Shown here piece by piece: positions 1 through 8,144 of a stretch of 64,000 bases of DNA. Position 1 is the first letter of the stretch; every line of letters begins with the position of its first letter. Under the pieces are notes generated by a model. The model was not told where the DNA came from, ran no database searches, and saw nothing but the letters and a program-made list of their open reading frames with translations. Source of the DNA: an uncultured Christensenella sp. (lineage in GTDB: Bacteria > Bacillota > Clostridia > Christensenellales > Pumilibacteraceae); contig CAJTPT010000005.1 in NCBI GenBank assembly GCA_910578545.1, positions 62,001 through 126,000 of the forward strand. The letters run 5' to 3'. The translations under genes and the position numbers were made by a program.

Positions 1-470
1 TATAGGAATACGCGTTCTTTTTTGTCCTCGACCGAGCGAACCTTGAGGAACATGCCCTGCGTTAGCTTTTTGCACGTGCGGCAGTAGAATATCGCGTTAA
101 AAGCCATAAAGCCTTCCGTCATTTGTGCCTGCGCCCAAAGCGCCATGCTCTTGTTGAGTCTGTCTATTTGCTCCTGGTTATACTTACCGTATATTGCCTT
201 TATGTCTTCCGCAGCAAACATGTTGATTGCCTGACCGCAAACGTCGTAGTTTATCATGGACATTGTGTCGGCGTTGTTCATCATAAACGCCGTGCGCTGT
301 GCTTCGTCCTTGTTCATGAGCATGCGGTTGACTGCTTCCAAAAGCTTATCCGCGTCGCGCTCGGGCATTTTTTCCACAGCGTCCTGAAGAGTGGCAATGT
401 CGTGCGCGCCTATTGTAAATGTATGGTCTTTTCCGCATTTTGCGCACCGGAATTTAACGGTTTTAATCAT
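1..470 (-). CDS. Partial hypothetical protein with paired CxxC motifs
   Basis: The reading frame is open on the minus strand from an ATG at 470 to the left edge, so the C-terminus lies outside the window. The protein starts MIKTVKFRCAKCGKDHTF and has CxxC pairs near residues 9-12 and 128-131 (YCRTCKK), which suggests a zinc-ribbon-like fold. Between them is a helical, Met- and Asn-rich stretch. A promoter fits well upstream (minus strand TTGATT, 17 bp, TATAAT), and GAGG sits about 8 nt before the ATG. I do not recognise the family. CDS status is supported by the long open frame, the promoter and the Cys pairs; function is unknown. Confidence 0.7.
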   Translation of the reverse strand, partial: MIKTVKFRCAKCGKDHTFTIGAHDIATLQDAVEKMPERDADKLLEAVNRMLMNKDEAQRTAFMMNNADTMSMINYDVCGQAINMFAAEDIKAIYGKYNQEQIDRLNKSMALWAQAQMTEGFMAFNAIFYCRTCKKLTQGMFLKVRSVEDKKERVFL

Positions 471-598
471 CGCTTACGCCTCAATTCTGATATTCTGTTC
501 TCATTATAACACACAATATCGGCAAAATCAAGTCTTTGGTCGGTTTTTTATCCAATCGACGGCAAACGAATGTTGAGGCAAAACCTAATTTAATTTGT

Positions 599-627
599 TT
601 GACTTATACTCAAGCAAATTGTATAAT
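599..627 (+). promoter_or_regulatory. Sigma-A promoter of mrnC, predicted leaderless
   Basis: TTGACT at 599-604, a 17-bp spacer and TATAAT at 622-627. The mrnC ATG begins at 634, six bases after the -10 box, where transcription normally starts. No Shine-Dalgarno sequence can fit in between. Confidence 0.75.
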
Positions 628-633
628 AATGGT

Positions 634-1032
634 ATGGAAAACACGCGAACGGAAAGGTTAACGCCCGTCGAGCTGGCGTTTATAGGCGACGCTGTTTACA
701 CCCTTTACGTTCGAGAACGGCTTGTTTGCTCGTCGGACGCGGTAGTGGGAACGTTACATACTGCGACGACGGGGTACGTCAACGCAGGACGGCAGGCGGC
801 GGTGTACGACGCGCTGTGCGCGCGTGGACTGCTTACCGACGCCGAGCTCGATATAGGCCGCCGCGCCAAAAACGCGCACCTGCATTCCCGCGCAAAAGCG
901 GCGTCGATAGGCGATTACCACAAAGCGACGGCGCTCGAGGCAATACTCGGCTACGTACATCTTTCGGGCGATTCGGCTCGCGAAAATCGGCTTTTGGAAC
1001 TTTGCGTAACGCTTAGCCAAAACAACGGATAA
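634..1032 (+). CDS. mrnC: Mini-ribonuclease III
   Basis: Mini-RNase III is an RNase III-type catalytic domain without a dsRNA-binding domain; in Firmicutes it matures 23S rRNA ends. The protein is 132 aa, the usual size. It opens LTPVELAFIGDAVYTLYVRE, matching the family signature in which the Asp of GDAVY is a catalytic metal ligand, and a second acidic site (ALEAILGYVHL) lies near the C-terminus. The ATG at 634 is chosen over the in-frame upstream ATG at 595 because homology begins here and the upstream codons lie inside the promoter. It is followed by thyX and rlmB, an order common in Firmicutes. Confidence 0.9.
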   Translation: MENTRTERLTPVELAFIGDAVYTLYVRERLVCSSDAVVGTLHTATTGYVNAGRQAAVYDALCARGLLTDAELDIGRRAKNAHLHSRAKAASIGDYHKATALEAILGYVHLSGDSARENRLLELCVTLSQNNG

Positions 1033-1092
1033 CAGTGAGATTTGCGCCGACTCGGCGCTTTTCATACAAATTTAATTACATAAGGAAACATC

Positions 1093-1863
1093 ATGCAAGT
1101 CAAGCCAAAGGTCAAGTTGATACGGTACACTGCCGACCCCGAAGCGACGGTCGCGCTCGCCGCCAAGCTGTGCTATTCGGTCAGCGAGCTGGACGATTTG
1201 ACCGAAAATATTCTGGAGGGCGACAACAGCACCTTTATTAAGCGGCTCATGGATATGGGGCACCTTTCGCCTACCGAGCACGCTTCGTTTACGTTTTCTA
1301 TCGAGGGCGTGTCGCGCGCTTTTCTTGCACAGATAACCAGACACAGAATAGCTTCGTTTTCGGTGCGGTCACAGCGATACGTGTCGGAAGCGTCGTTCAA
1401 CTACGTGGTTCCGCCCGCAATAGAGGATATGGGTCCTGCGGCGGTTGCGCGGTATGTCGGACAAATGGAAACCATTATGGACTGGTACCGCGATTGGCAG
1501 AGTGCGCTCGGTCGGGGCGAAAAGTCCAACGAGGACGCGCGTTTTATTCTGCCCAACGCGTGCGAAACAAAAATGATAGTCACGATGAACGCGCGCGAGC
1601 TTATGCACTTTTTCGAACTGCGCTGCTGCAACCGTGCGCAGTGGGAAATCCGCGGCGTCGCCTGGAAGATGTTTGAAGAGGCAATCAAGGTCGCGCCCAA
1701 TCTCTTCCGCGAATGCGGACCGGGATGCTTGCGCGGCGCATGCCCCGAGGGCAAAAAGTCGTGCGGCAAATCAAAGGAAGTCAAAGCGCTTCGCGACAAG
1801 CTTTTTGAGTCCGTGGGCGTAAATACGGATAAAGCGTTAAAATATAAGGAATACGACCATTAA
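1093..1863 (+). CDS. thyX: FAD-dependent thymidylate synthase
   Basis: ThyX converts dUMP to dTMP using methylene-THF, NADPH and FAD. The 256-aa protein carries the ThyX motif as RHRIASFSVRSQRY (residues 83-96), which binds FAD and dUMP. The segment NARELMHFFELRCCNRAQWEIR holds further conserved active-site residues. A Cys-rich stretch (GPGCLRGACPEGKKSCG) lies near the C-terminus, as in many clostridial ThyX proteins. AAGGA lies a few bases before the ATG. The last codons overlap the proposed start of rlmB, which suggests translational coupling. Confidence 0.95.
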   Translation: MQVKPKVKLIRYTADPEATVALAAKLCYSVSELDDLTENILEGDNSTFIKRLMDMGHLSPTEHASFTFSIEGVSRAFLAQITRHRIASFSVRSQRYVSEASFNYVVPPAIEDMGPAAVARYVGQMETIMDWYRDWQSALGRGEKSNEDARFILPNACETKMIVTMNARELMHFFELRCCNRAQWEIRGVAWKMFEEAIKVAPNLFRECGPGCLRGACPEGKKSCGKSKEVKALRDKLFESVGVNTDKALKYKEYDH

Positions 1864-2590
1864 GATATTCGGTAAAAACGCCGTTAGCGAACGGCTGAAA
1901 AGCGGCGGCGGCTTTATAAGAATCGAGCTGTTGCAGGGCAAGGGCGACGAGCGCGTGAGCGCCATACTCGATATGGCTAAGCGCGCGGGCGTGCCCGTCA
2001 GGTTTTGCGACCGAAAGAGCCTCGACCGCGCCGCCGAGGGTGCAAGCCATCAGGGCTGTATCGGTTACGCTTCCGACTTTGTTTACAGCGATATCGACGA
2101 TATATTCGCCCTTGCGGAAAGCCGCGGCGAGCCGCCGTTCATAGTCGTGCTTGACGGCATAGAGGATCCGCACAACCTCGGAAGTATCTTGCGTACGTGC
2201 GAGTGCGGCGGAGTGCACGGCGTGATTATAGGCAAAAACCGTCAGGTCGCGGTGACCGACACCGTTATCAAGGTCGCCGAGGGCGCGGCGGAATACGTGC
2301 CTATAGCGCGTGTTACCAACGTCAACGACGCGGTACGCGAGCTTAAAGAGCGGCGTGTGTGGGTGTACGCGCTCGACATGGACGGCTCGGACGTGTACAA
2401 ATCCGATTTGACAGGCGCGGTCGCGCTGGTCGTCGGCGCCGAGGGTAAGGGCGTATCGCGGCTTACCAAACAGCTGTGCGACGGCGTAATCTCTCTACCG
2501 ATGCGCGGCAAAATCAATTCGCTCAACGCGTCGGTCGCGGCGGCGGTGGCTATCTACCGCAAGATAGAATGCGACGGCAAAAATAAATAA
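1859..2590 (+). CDS. rlmB: 23S rRNA 2'-O-methyltransferase RlmB/TrmH family, probable AUU start
   Basis: SpoU/TrmH-family methyltransferase, probably methylating G2251 (E. coli numbering) of 23S rRNA. The C-terminal SPOUT domain shows LDGIEDPHNLGSILRTCECG, VVGAEGKGVSRL and SLPMRGKINSLNASVAAA, the three knot motifs. The first conventional start in frame is TTG 1931, but homology begins earlier: codons 1862-1930 encode KIFGKNAVSERLKSGGGFIR, matching the RlmB N-terminal substrate-binding domain. The frame upstream is closed by a stop at 1838. The only well-placed initiator is ATT at 1859, eight bases after an AAGGA box and overlapping the thyX stop. That gives 243 aa, the normal length. Confidence 0.88.
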   Translation: MKIFGKNAVSERLKSGGGFIRIELLQGKGDERVSAILDMAKRAGVPVRFCDRKSLDRAAEGASHQGCIGYASDFVYSDIDDIFALAESRGEPPFIVVLDGIEDPHNLGSILRTCECGGVHGVIIGKNRQVAVTDTVIKVAEGAAEYVPIARVTNVNDAVRELKERRVWVYALDMDGSDVYKSDLTGAVALVVGAEGKGVSRLTKQLCDGVISLPMRGKINSLNASVAAAVAIYRKIECDGKNK

Positions 2591-2626
2591 CCGATAAAAA
2601 ACCCGTTCGGAGGTCAAACTAATATT

Positions 2627-3379
2627 ATGAGAAAACCTATCATTGCAGGAAACTGGAAGATGAACAAAACGGCGGCGGAGTGCCGCGAGCTGCTTACCGC
2701 GCTTGCGCCCAAGGTAAAGGACGCCGAATGCGACGTGGTCGTGTGCGTTCCGTTTACCGATATTGCGCTTGCCGCCGAGCTTACCAAAGGCACAAATATC
2801 GAGGTCGGCGCGCAGAACATTGCGTGGGCGGAGAGCGGCGCGTTTACAGGCGAGATTTCCGCGGCAATGCTTAAAGAGGCAGGCGCAAGCTACGTTATTA
2901 TAGGACACAGCGAGCGCCGCCAATACTTCGGCGAAACCGACAAGACGGTCAACGCGCGGCTTGTTACTGCGCTTAATCACGGCTTTACCCCCATTGTGTG
3001 CGTAGGCGAACTTCTTGCCGAGCGCGAGGGCGGATTGACCGAAAAGGTTTGCCGCACGCAGGTGGTCGGCGCGTTTGAGAGAATTTCCGAGAGCGACGCG
3101 GCTAAGGTGATTATCGCGTACGAGCCCGTTTGGGCTATAGGCACGGGCAAGACGGCTACCGACGAGCAGGCCAACGAAACGATCGGCTATATCCGTTCGG
3201 TCGTTGCCGAGCTTTATGGCAAAAAGCTTGCCGACGGCATGCGAATTCAGTACGGCGGAAGCATGAACGCCAAAAACGTTGACGGGCTTATGGCTCAGCC
3301 CGAAATCGACGGCGGTCTTATCGGCGGCGCAAGCCTTAAACCCGACGATTTTGCATATATCGTCAATGCGGCAAAGTAA
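2627..3379 (+). CDS. tpiA: Triose-phosphate isomerase
   Basis: Interconverts dihydroxyacetone phosphate and glyceraldehyde 3-phosphate in glycolysis. The 250-aa TIM barrel has all expected residues: GNWKMNK (Asn and Lys of the active site, residues 8-14), VIIGHSERR (electrophilic His), AYEPVWAIGTG (catalytic Glu and start of loop 6) and the phosphate-binding YGGSM and GGLIGGASL near the end. GGAGG precedes the ATG. It sits directly before gpmI, so two glycolytic genes are adjacent and co-oriented with a 72-bp gap, probably in one operon. Confidence 0.97.
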   Translation: MRKPIIAGNWKMNKTAAECRELLTALAPKVKDAECDVVVCVPFTDIALAAELTKGTNIEVGAQNIAWAESGAFTGEISAAMLKEAGASYVIIGHSERRQYFGETDKTVNARLVTALNHGFTPIVCVGELLAEREGGLTEKVCRTQVVGAFERISESDAAKVIIAYEPVWAIGTGKTATDEQANETIGYIRSVVAELYGKKLADGMRIQYGGSMNAKNVDGLMAQPEIDGGLIGGASLKPDDFAYIVNAAK

Positions 3380-3451
3380 CAGCGAGTATTTTATACGGCG
3401 CTTAATCATAAGTTAAACATAAGTTAAAAATGTGACGGGAGGTCACTGTTT

Positions 3452-4969
3452 ATGAACGCTCTGATAATTTTAGACGGCTTCGGCTATACCGCCGACGAAT
3501 ACGGCAATGCGGTCAAAAGGGCGCACAAGCCATTTTTTGATTCCATAATGGAAAAGTATCCGCACACGCTTATCAACGCGTCCGGCTATGCCGTAGGCTT
3601 GCCCGAAGGTCAAATGGGTAACAGCGAGGTGGGACACCTCAACCTCGGCGCGGGCAGAGTCGTATATCAGGATATAACGACGATCGACGACGCTATCAAG
3701 AACGGATCGTTTGGCGCCAACACTGCGTTTAACGCCGCAATCGACGCGGTAAACGGCAAGGACGGCGCGGCGCTTCATCTTGTCGGACTGCTCAGCAACG
3801 GCGGCGTTCACAGCATGAACACGCACCTGTACGCACTGCTCGAGCTTTGCAAAGCGCGCGGCGTGAAAAAGGTGTATGTGCACTGTATTACCGACGGCCG
3901 TGACGTCCCGCCCGATTCGGGGCTGTCGTTTGTGCGCGAGCTCGAAAGCAAAATGCAGGAAATCGGCACGGGCAAAATCGGCACCGTCGTCGGCAGATAT
4001 TATTACATGGACAGGGATAACCGTTGGGAACGCGTTGCGCGCGGCTACAACGCCGTGTATGCGGCAGTCGGTAAGCACTTTTCGACCGCTGAGTCGGCGA
4101 TGTCGGCAAGCTACGGCGCGGGCACGATGGACGAGTTTGTCGAGCCTGCCGTTATCGGCGACTATAAGGGCGTAAACGCGGGCGACGGCATTATATTCTA
4201 TAACTTCCGCGCCGACCGTGCGCGCCAGATCTCCCGCGCAATCACCGAGCCCGACTTCGACTGCTTCGAGCGCGCGGGCGGTTACAAAAAAGTGACATAC
4301 GTCGGTATGACGCAGTACGACGTAAATCTTAAAAACATCATGACGGCGTTCCCGCCGCGGCATTTAAAAAACACGCTAGGCGAATACCTTGCCGACAAGG
4401 GCTTTACGCAGGCGCGCGTTGCCGAAACGGAAAAGTATGCGCACGTAACGTTCTTCTTTAACGGCGGCGTGGAAAAGCCCAACGACAACGAAACGCGCGT
4501 GCTTGTTGCAAGCCCCAAGGTAGCTACCTACGACCTTCAGCCCGAGATGAGCGCGTACGAGGTAGCAGAAAAAGCTGTCGAGCAGGTGGAAAGCGGAAAG
4601 GACGTGCTTATACTCAACTTTGCCAACTGCGACATGGTAGGGCACACGGGCGTGCTCAATGCGGCCGTCAAGGCCGTCGAGGCGGTGGATTGCTGTCTTA
4701 AACGCGTAGTGGAAGCTGTGCTGAAAACGGGCGGCACCGCAATAGTCACCGCCGATCACGGCAACGCCGAGGTCATGCAGTTTGAGAGCGGCTCGCCCTG
4801 CACCTCGCACACGACCAATCTCGTTCCGCTCGTGGTCGTCGGCGAAAAGTATATCGGCAAAACGTTAAAATCCGGCAAGGCTCTTTGCGACGTCGCGCCC
4901 ACGCTGTTGGACGTAATGGGTGTGGAAAAGCCCGCGGAAATGACGGGCGAGAGCATTATCAATAAGTAA
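3452..4969 (+). CDS. gpmI: 2,3-bisphosphoglycerate-independent phosphoglycerate mutase
   Basis: Mn-dependent mutase of the alkaline-phosphatase superfamily that interconverts 3- and 2-phosphoglycerate. It is 505 aa, the typical size. The N-terminus has LDGFGY (metal Asp), GNSEVGHLNLGAG holds the phosphorylated serine, and ITDGRDVPPDSG and VVGRYYYMDRDNRWER match the phosphotransferase insertion domain. NCDMVGHTG and VTADHGNAEVM supply the remaining metal ligands. The GGGAGGT ribosome site is strong. A probable intrinsic terminator follows at about 5001. Confidence 0.97.
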   Translation: MNALIILDGFGYTADEYGNAVKRAHKPFFDSIMEKYPHTLINASGYAVGLPEGQMGNSEVGHLNLGAGRVVYQDITTIDDAIKNGSFGANTAFNAAIDAVNGKDGAALHLVGLLSNGGVHSMNTHLYALLELCKARGVKKVYVHCITDGRDVPPDSGLSFVRELESKMQEIGTGKIGTVVGRYYYMDRDNRWERVARGYNAVYAAVGKHFSTAESAMSASYGAGTMDEFVEPAVIGDYKGVNAGDGIIFYNFRADRARQISRAITEPDFDCFERAGGYKKVTYVGMTQYDVNLKNIMTAFPPRHLKNTLGEYLADKGFTQARVAETEKYAHVTFFFNGGVEKPNDNETRVLVASPKVATYDLQPEMSAYEVAEKAVEQVESGKDVLILNFANCDMVGHTGVLNAAVKAVEAVDCCLKRVVEAVLKTGGTAIVTADHGNAEVMQFESGSPCTSHTTNLVPLVVVGEKYIGKTLKSGKALCDVAPTLLDVMGVEKPAEMTGESIINK

Positions 4970-5000
4970 TTCATCTAATCGGTAATATTAAAACGGACTG

Positions 5001-5034
5001 TCCCCTTTGCTACCAAGCGAGGGGGATTTTTTTG
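5001..5034 (+). terminator. Intrinsic terminator after gpmI
   Basis: An imperfect hairpin (TCCCC with GGGGGA arms and an inner GCT/AGC pairing) is followed by a run of seven T. Confidence 0.6.
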
Positions 5035-5120
5035 CGTGAAAGGAAAGCAAAAAAACGCTTTACTTTAGCCCGAATGACTATTATAATTATAATGAAAGAG
5101 CGCAAATAGGAAGGTACCGA

Positions 5121-5675
5121 ATGGAACGTGTTTTCAAGGGCAAAAGTCTGTTTGCGTTCCCGTCCGATTATACCGTTGTGGATATAGAAACCACGGGGCT
5201 TGTATCGGGGGAATGCGAAATAATAGAGGTGTCGGCGCTCAAATACAGGGGCGAGGTTTTGCGGGACGGCTTTTCTTATCTCATAAAGCCCATGCAACCG
5301 ATAAGCCCGTTTATAACCGACCTTACGGGCATAACAAACGAAATGGTAGATGGCGCACCCGAAATAAACGAGGTTATGCCAAAGTTTTACGAGTTTATCG
5401 GCGACGATATTTTAATCGGGCACAACGTAAACTTCGACGTTAATTTTTTGTACGACAATCTTTGGCATTACAGCGGGCTCGTGCTTGACAACTCTTTTGT
5501 AGATACGCTGAGGCTTGCGCGCAAGGCGTTGCCGTTTTTGTCCAACCATAAGCAAACCACTATTGCCGCATACTACGGTATATCGACCGACGGCGCGCAC
5601 CGAGCGTTACGCGATTGCGAAATATGTAATGCCTGCTATATTAATTTAAAAAAGGAATTGCTCAAACGGGATTGA
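5121..5675 (+). CDS. DnaQ-like 3'-5' exonuclease (DEDDh)
   Basis: Stand-alone 184-aa exonuclease of the DNA polymerase III epsilon / PolC-exo type. Motif ExoI is VVDIETTG (Asp21, Glu23), ExoII is IGHNVNFDVNFL near residue 100, and ExoIII is HRALRDCE near 160-167. This is the complete DEDDh set, so it is probably active on DNA or RNA 3' ends. No polymerase or BRCT domain is attached. AGGAAGG lies about 6 nt before the ATG, and a TATAAT box lies about 30 bp upstream. The exact role (proofreading accessory or repair) cannot be told from sequence. Confidence 0.88.
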   Translation: MERVFKGKSLFAFPSDYTVVDIETTGLVSGECEIIEVSALKYRGEVLRDGFSYLIKPMQPISPFITDLTGITNEMVDGAPEINEVMPKFYEFIGDDILIGHNVNFDVNFLYDNLWHYSGLVLDNSFVDTLRLARKALPFLSNHKQTTIAAYYGISTDGAHRALRDCEICNACYINLKKELLKRD

Positions 5676-5712
5676 CAGCGGCGGCGCGTTTTGCGTAAAT
5701 TGCATATCGTAA

Positions 5713-5741
5713 TTGACATGCGGCGGAAAAGGTGATAATAT
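5713..5741 (+). promoter_or_regulatory. Promoter of the PHP phosphoesterase gene
   Basis: TTGACA at 5713-5718, a 17-bp spacer and TAATAT at 5736-5741. The TTG of this -35 box could be mistaken for a start codon of the downstream frame. The promoter reading argues for a later start at 5773. Confidence 0.6.
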
Positions 5742-5772
5742 TAAGCTACAAAATAAAATCAAGGTTAGCGGT

Positions 5773-6585
5773 ATGCTCAAAGACTACGGCGACGTTACCG
5801 ACGTCCAAAGAAGTAAAATCAAGGTTGTATGCAACTTCCACACGCACAACTATCTGTGCGGGCACGCAGGCGGCTCGGTAAGCGATTACGTAAAACGCGC
5901 CGTGGATTACGGGTATGAGAGTATCGGCATATCCGACCACTGTATTCCGCCCGTCGGGTCGTATGAGCCGTACTTTTCGCTAAGCAATATCGACGACGAG
6001 TATTTGCCGCAGTTCGAGCGCGCGCGGGCGAGGTATGGCGACAAGATAAAGATTTACTCGGGCGCCGAGATAGAATACTTTGACGGGCACGACGATTACT
6101 ACCGCGAGCTTTTAAAAAAGCTCGATTATCTCGTTTTGGGTCAGCACGAGTTTATGAACGGTATTCGGCGCAAAAATTCGTTTGTCGACGGCGACTCGGA
6201 AAGCAATTTCGCCGCATACTGCGACTCGGTCAAGCGCGCGATTAAAAGCGGATTCTTTTCCGTGCTTGCGCACCCCGACTTGATTTTTTACAGGCGGCTC
6301 GTTCCGACCGAGAGTATAAAACAGAGCTTTTCCGAAATGATAGGCGTTGCGGCTAATGCGGGCGTTCCCGTAGAGCTGAACGCCAACGGCATACGTAACC
6401 ACGGTTTTAGGTATCCGACGGATCTTCTTGTAGACTGCTGTCAAAAACACAATGCTAAGGTCGTCATCTCGTCCGACGCACATTCGCCCCAAGAGCTTTT
6501 GGACGATTGCGTTACGGGTATGTACGTTTACGCGCAGGCGCACGGGCTTAACGTTGTAACCGAAATCCCGTTTTTTGGTGAGTAG
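5773..6585 (+). CDS. PHP-domain phosphoesterase, histidinol-phosphatase-like
   Basis: PHP family metallophosphoesterase resembling HisK-type histidinol-phosphatase. Metal-binding signatures are present in order: FHTHNYLCGHAG, GISDHC, SGAEIEYFDG, LGQHEFMNG, VLAHPDL and VISSDAHSPQ. The start ATG 5773 has AAGG 8 nt upstream and lies downstream of the promoter; a longer frame from TTG 5713 is less likely. That gives 270 aa, typical for the family. No other histidine-biosynthesis gene is nearby, so the substrate is uncertain; the fold and metal site are clear. Confidence 0.85.
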   Translation: MLKDYGDVTDVQRSKIKVVCNFHTHNYLCGHAGGSVSDYVKRAVDYGYESIGISDHCIPPVGSYEPYFSLSNIDDEYLPQFERARARYGDKIKIYSGAEIEYFDGHDDYYRELLKKLDYLVLGQHEFMNGIRRKNSFVDGDSESNFAAYCDSVKRAIKSGFFSVLAHPDLIFYRRLVPTESIKQSFSEMIGVAANAGVPVELNANGIRNHGFRYPTDLLVDCCQKHNAKVVISSDAHSPQELLDDCVTGMYVYAQAHGLNVVTEIPFFGE

Positions 6586-6665
6586 TTTAGCGGTTACGCG
6601 GACGCCCTGTCGGCATAATCTAATTTATTTTTAATTAAATATATCTTGCCAAGCGCGGGTCGGTG

Positions 6666-6723
6666 TGTTATAATACAAGCGGATTTGCTTGCTCGCAAGG
6701 GCAAATCCGTGCCGTATTTCAAC
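6666..6723 (+). repeat. Promoter-hairpin repeat, copy 1
   Basis: A 58-bp unit repeated at 6799-6856 with one mismatch. It carries TATAAT (6669-6674), which has a TTGCCA -35 box at 6646-6651 outside the unit at 17-bp spacing. The predicted transcript starts at the foot of a hairpin with arms GGATTTGC and GCAAATCC. No protein is apparent. It may drive a small RNA or the downstream lipoprotein gene. Confidence 0.6.
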
Positions 6724-6798
6724 ACGACTGCGTGTTTTCGTGAGAAAATACGTGCGGCGAAAGCCGCAAGGCAAAAGCTTGTCTTTGAAGCAGTTCAA

Positions 6799-6856
6799 TG
6801 TTATAATACAAGCGGATTTGCTTGCTCGCAAGGGCAAGTCCGTGCCGTATTTCAAC
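6799..6856 (+). repeat. Promoter-hairpin repeat, copy 2
   Basis: Second copy of the unit at 6666-6723, offset by 133 bp. Its TATAAT (6802-6807) has an independent TTGTCT -35 box at 6779-6784, again with a 17-bp spacer. The hairpin carries a G for A change in one arm. About 120 bp separates it from the lipoprotein start. Confidence 0.6.
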
Positions 6857-6979
6857 TAACGGCTATTATTTTCTTTTAGCAAATAAGTTTGCGAGGGGAA
6901 AAACAAAGTTTTTGTAAGCAATGTAATATTATCATATAAATATGTTTTTGGGCGGAGTCGCCCGAAAGGAGATTATACT

Positions 6980-7810
6980 ATGAAGAAGCTTGCTAAAATT
7001 TGCATGGCGTTAACGTCGTTTGCGGCGGCGTCATTCATGGCTATTTCGTGTTCGGCGGACGTGGCGGAACCCGTGCTTAATATGTTCGGTCAGTTTTCGT
7101 ACGGCGTTCACGTACTTACCGAAATCGCCAAGAACACGATTACGGCGGGGCAAGCCAAAAGCTTTGTTAAGCAAAATCAGCAAAAGCTCGTTGCAAGCGT
7201 GAAAAGCGGAATAAATACGTCGGCCGACGAAACGGCGGGCGATGGCGATACCGCTGTCGAGGACGGCGCCGAAGACGACGATCCCGACGGTATCAAGCCG
7301 TGCGACGAGATGATAAAAGCGCTTCAAAGCAAGTACGGCGGCGTCAACGTTACTACCAAATACTACGTTGAGGATTCGGACGGTCAACAGGTAAAGACCG
7401 ACGAGGTAAGAGGCGACGACTTTGTATCGCTCGTAACGGACAACCGCTTCACGCCGTTTAATCAGCTTACCGCTCGGCACCTTTACGTGTACGAAGAGCT
7501 TATCGATTTTATGAACGCCGAGAACGAAAAGTTCGATTCCGACGGCGCGCCGTTTAAGGCGCCGTTCACTTACCACATCGACGGCAATAACAATTTTATC
7601 ATACAGACTCATTACTTTACCGGAATTTCCTCGTCGGTGAGCGGCGGCATAAGCTGTTACTATCAGCAGGACACCGAGATTTTGTACGACGCGCAAAACA
7701 AGATTTCGCGCTGGCAGTCATCGCTCGGCGTTATCCTTTCCACGCCGCAGGGCACCGTCCATCAAGGCTATATCCTCGAAATGGAATTCAACTGGGTGGA
7801 AAAGATATAA
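6980..7810 (+). CDS. Putative lipoprotein of unknown function
   Basis: 276-aa exported protein. The N-terminus is a lipoprotein signal (MKKLAKICMALTSFAAASF followed by MAISCS, with the Cys as lipidation site). A low-complexity acidic linker (DGDTAVEDGAEDDDPDG, about residues 88-104) separates a helical N-terminal part from a C-terminal part rich in Tyr and Phe. No recognised family. AAGGAG precedes the ATG with good spacing. The gene stands alone between the repeat promoters upstream and a strong terminator. Confidence 0.8.
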   Translation: MKKLAKICMALTSFAAASFMAISCSADVAEPVLNMFGQFSYGVHVLTEIAKNTITAGQAKSFVKQNQQKLVASVKSGINTSADETAGDGDTAVEDGAEDDDPDGIKPCDEMIKALQSKYGGVNVTTKYYVEDSDGQQVKTDEVRGDDFVSLVTDNRFTPFNQLTARHLYVYEELIDFMNAENEKFDSDGAPFKAPFTYHIDGNNNFIIQTHYFTGISSSVSGGISCYYQQDTEILYDAQNKISRWQSSLGVILSTPQGTVHQGYILEMEFNWVEKI

Positions 7811-7830
7811 TTAGTTTGTGAATATCAAAT

Positions 7831-7864
7831 AAAAACACCGTTTGTAATAGGACGGTGTTTTTTG
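7831..7864 (+). terminator. Intrinsic terminator after the lipoprotein gene
   Basis: Hairpin AACACCGT / ACGGTGTT followed by a run of T. Confidence 0.85.
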
Positions 7865-7931
7865 TCGGCACACATGGTTTACGTATGTAGCATATAAAAA
7901 TAGCGTTAACAAAATTTTCGCTTTAATATTG

Positions 7932-8100
7932 TTGACATCGGCTAAGTTAAATGTTACAATAAGACAGCTGAAAACGACAGACAGTTCGTAACCATCCTGT
8001 CTGAGCAGTCGGTAGTATCAGCAAAGATTACCGTGACTGCCAAAAAACAAAACTATGGAAGGGATGGGCGCATTGCGCCATTTTTTGTTTGGAGCCATGT
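7932..8100 (+). promoter_or_regulatory. Promoter and candidate riboswitch leader of a queuosine-precursor transporter
   Basis: The promoter is TTGACA (7932-7937), 17 bp, TACAAT (7955-7960). The leader folds into P1 (CAGACAG 7978-7984 with CTGTCTG 7997-8003, 12-nt loop), P2 (GCAGTC 8005-8010 with GACTGC 8035-8040, extended by GGTA/TACC), an A-rich linker, then a terminator hairpin (about 8064-8081) with a T-run. CCATCC of the P1 loop (7992-7997) is complementary to GGATGG (8062-8067), which overlaps the left arm of the terminator. A P1-loop pseudoknot and the terminator therefore exclude each other, as in a transcriptional riboswitch. The gene suggests preQ1 or a related ligand, but I cannot assign a known class by eye. 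Confidence 0.6.
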
Positions 8101-8144
8101 ATGGCTGACGTCTTTCGTTTACGGCATGATACGGAGGCGTTTTT

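Noticed and set aside
5713..5772. TTG 5713 as start of the PHP gene
   Set aside because: This TTG is part of the TTGACA -35 box, and a better start with a ribosome site lies at 5773.
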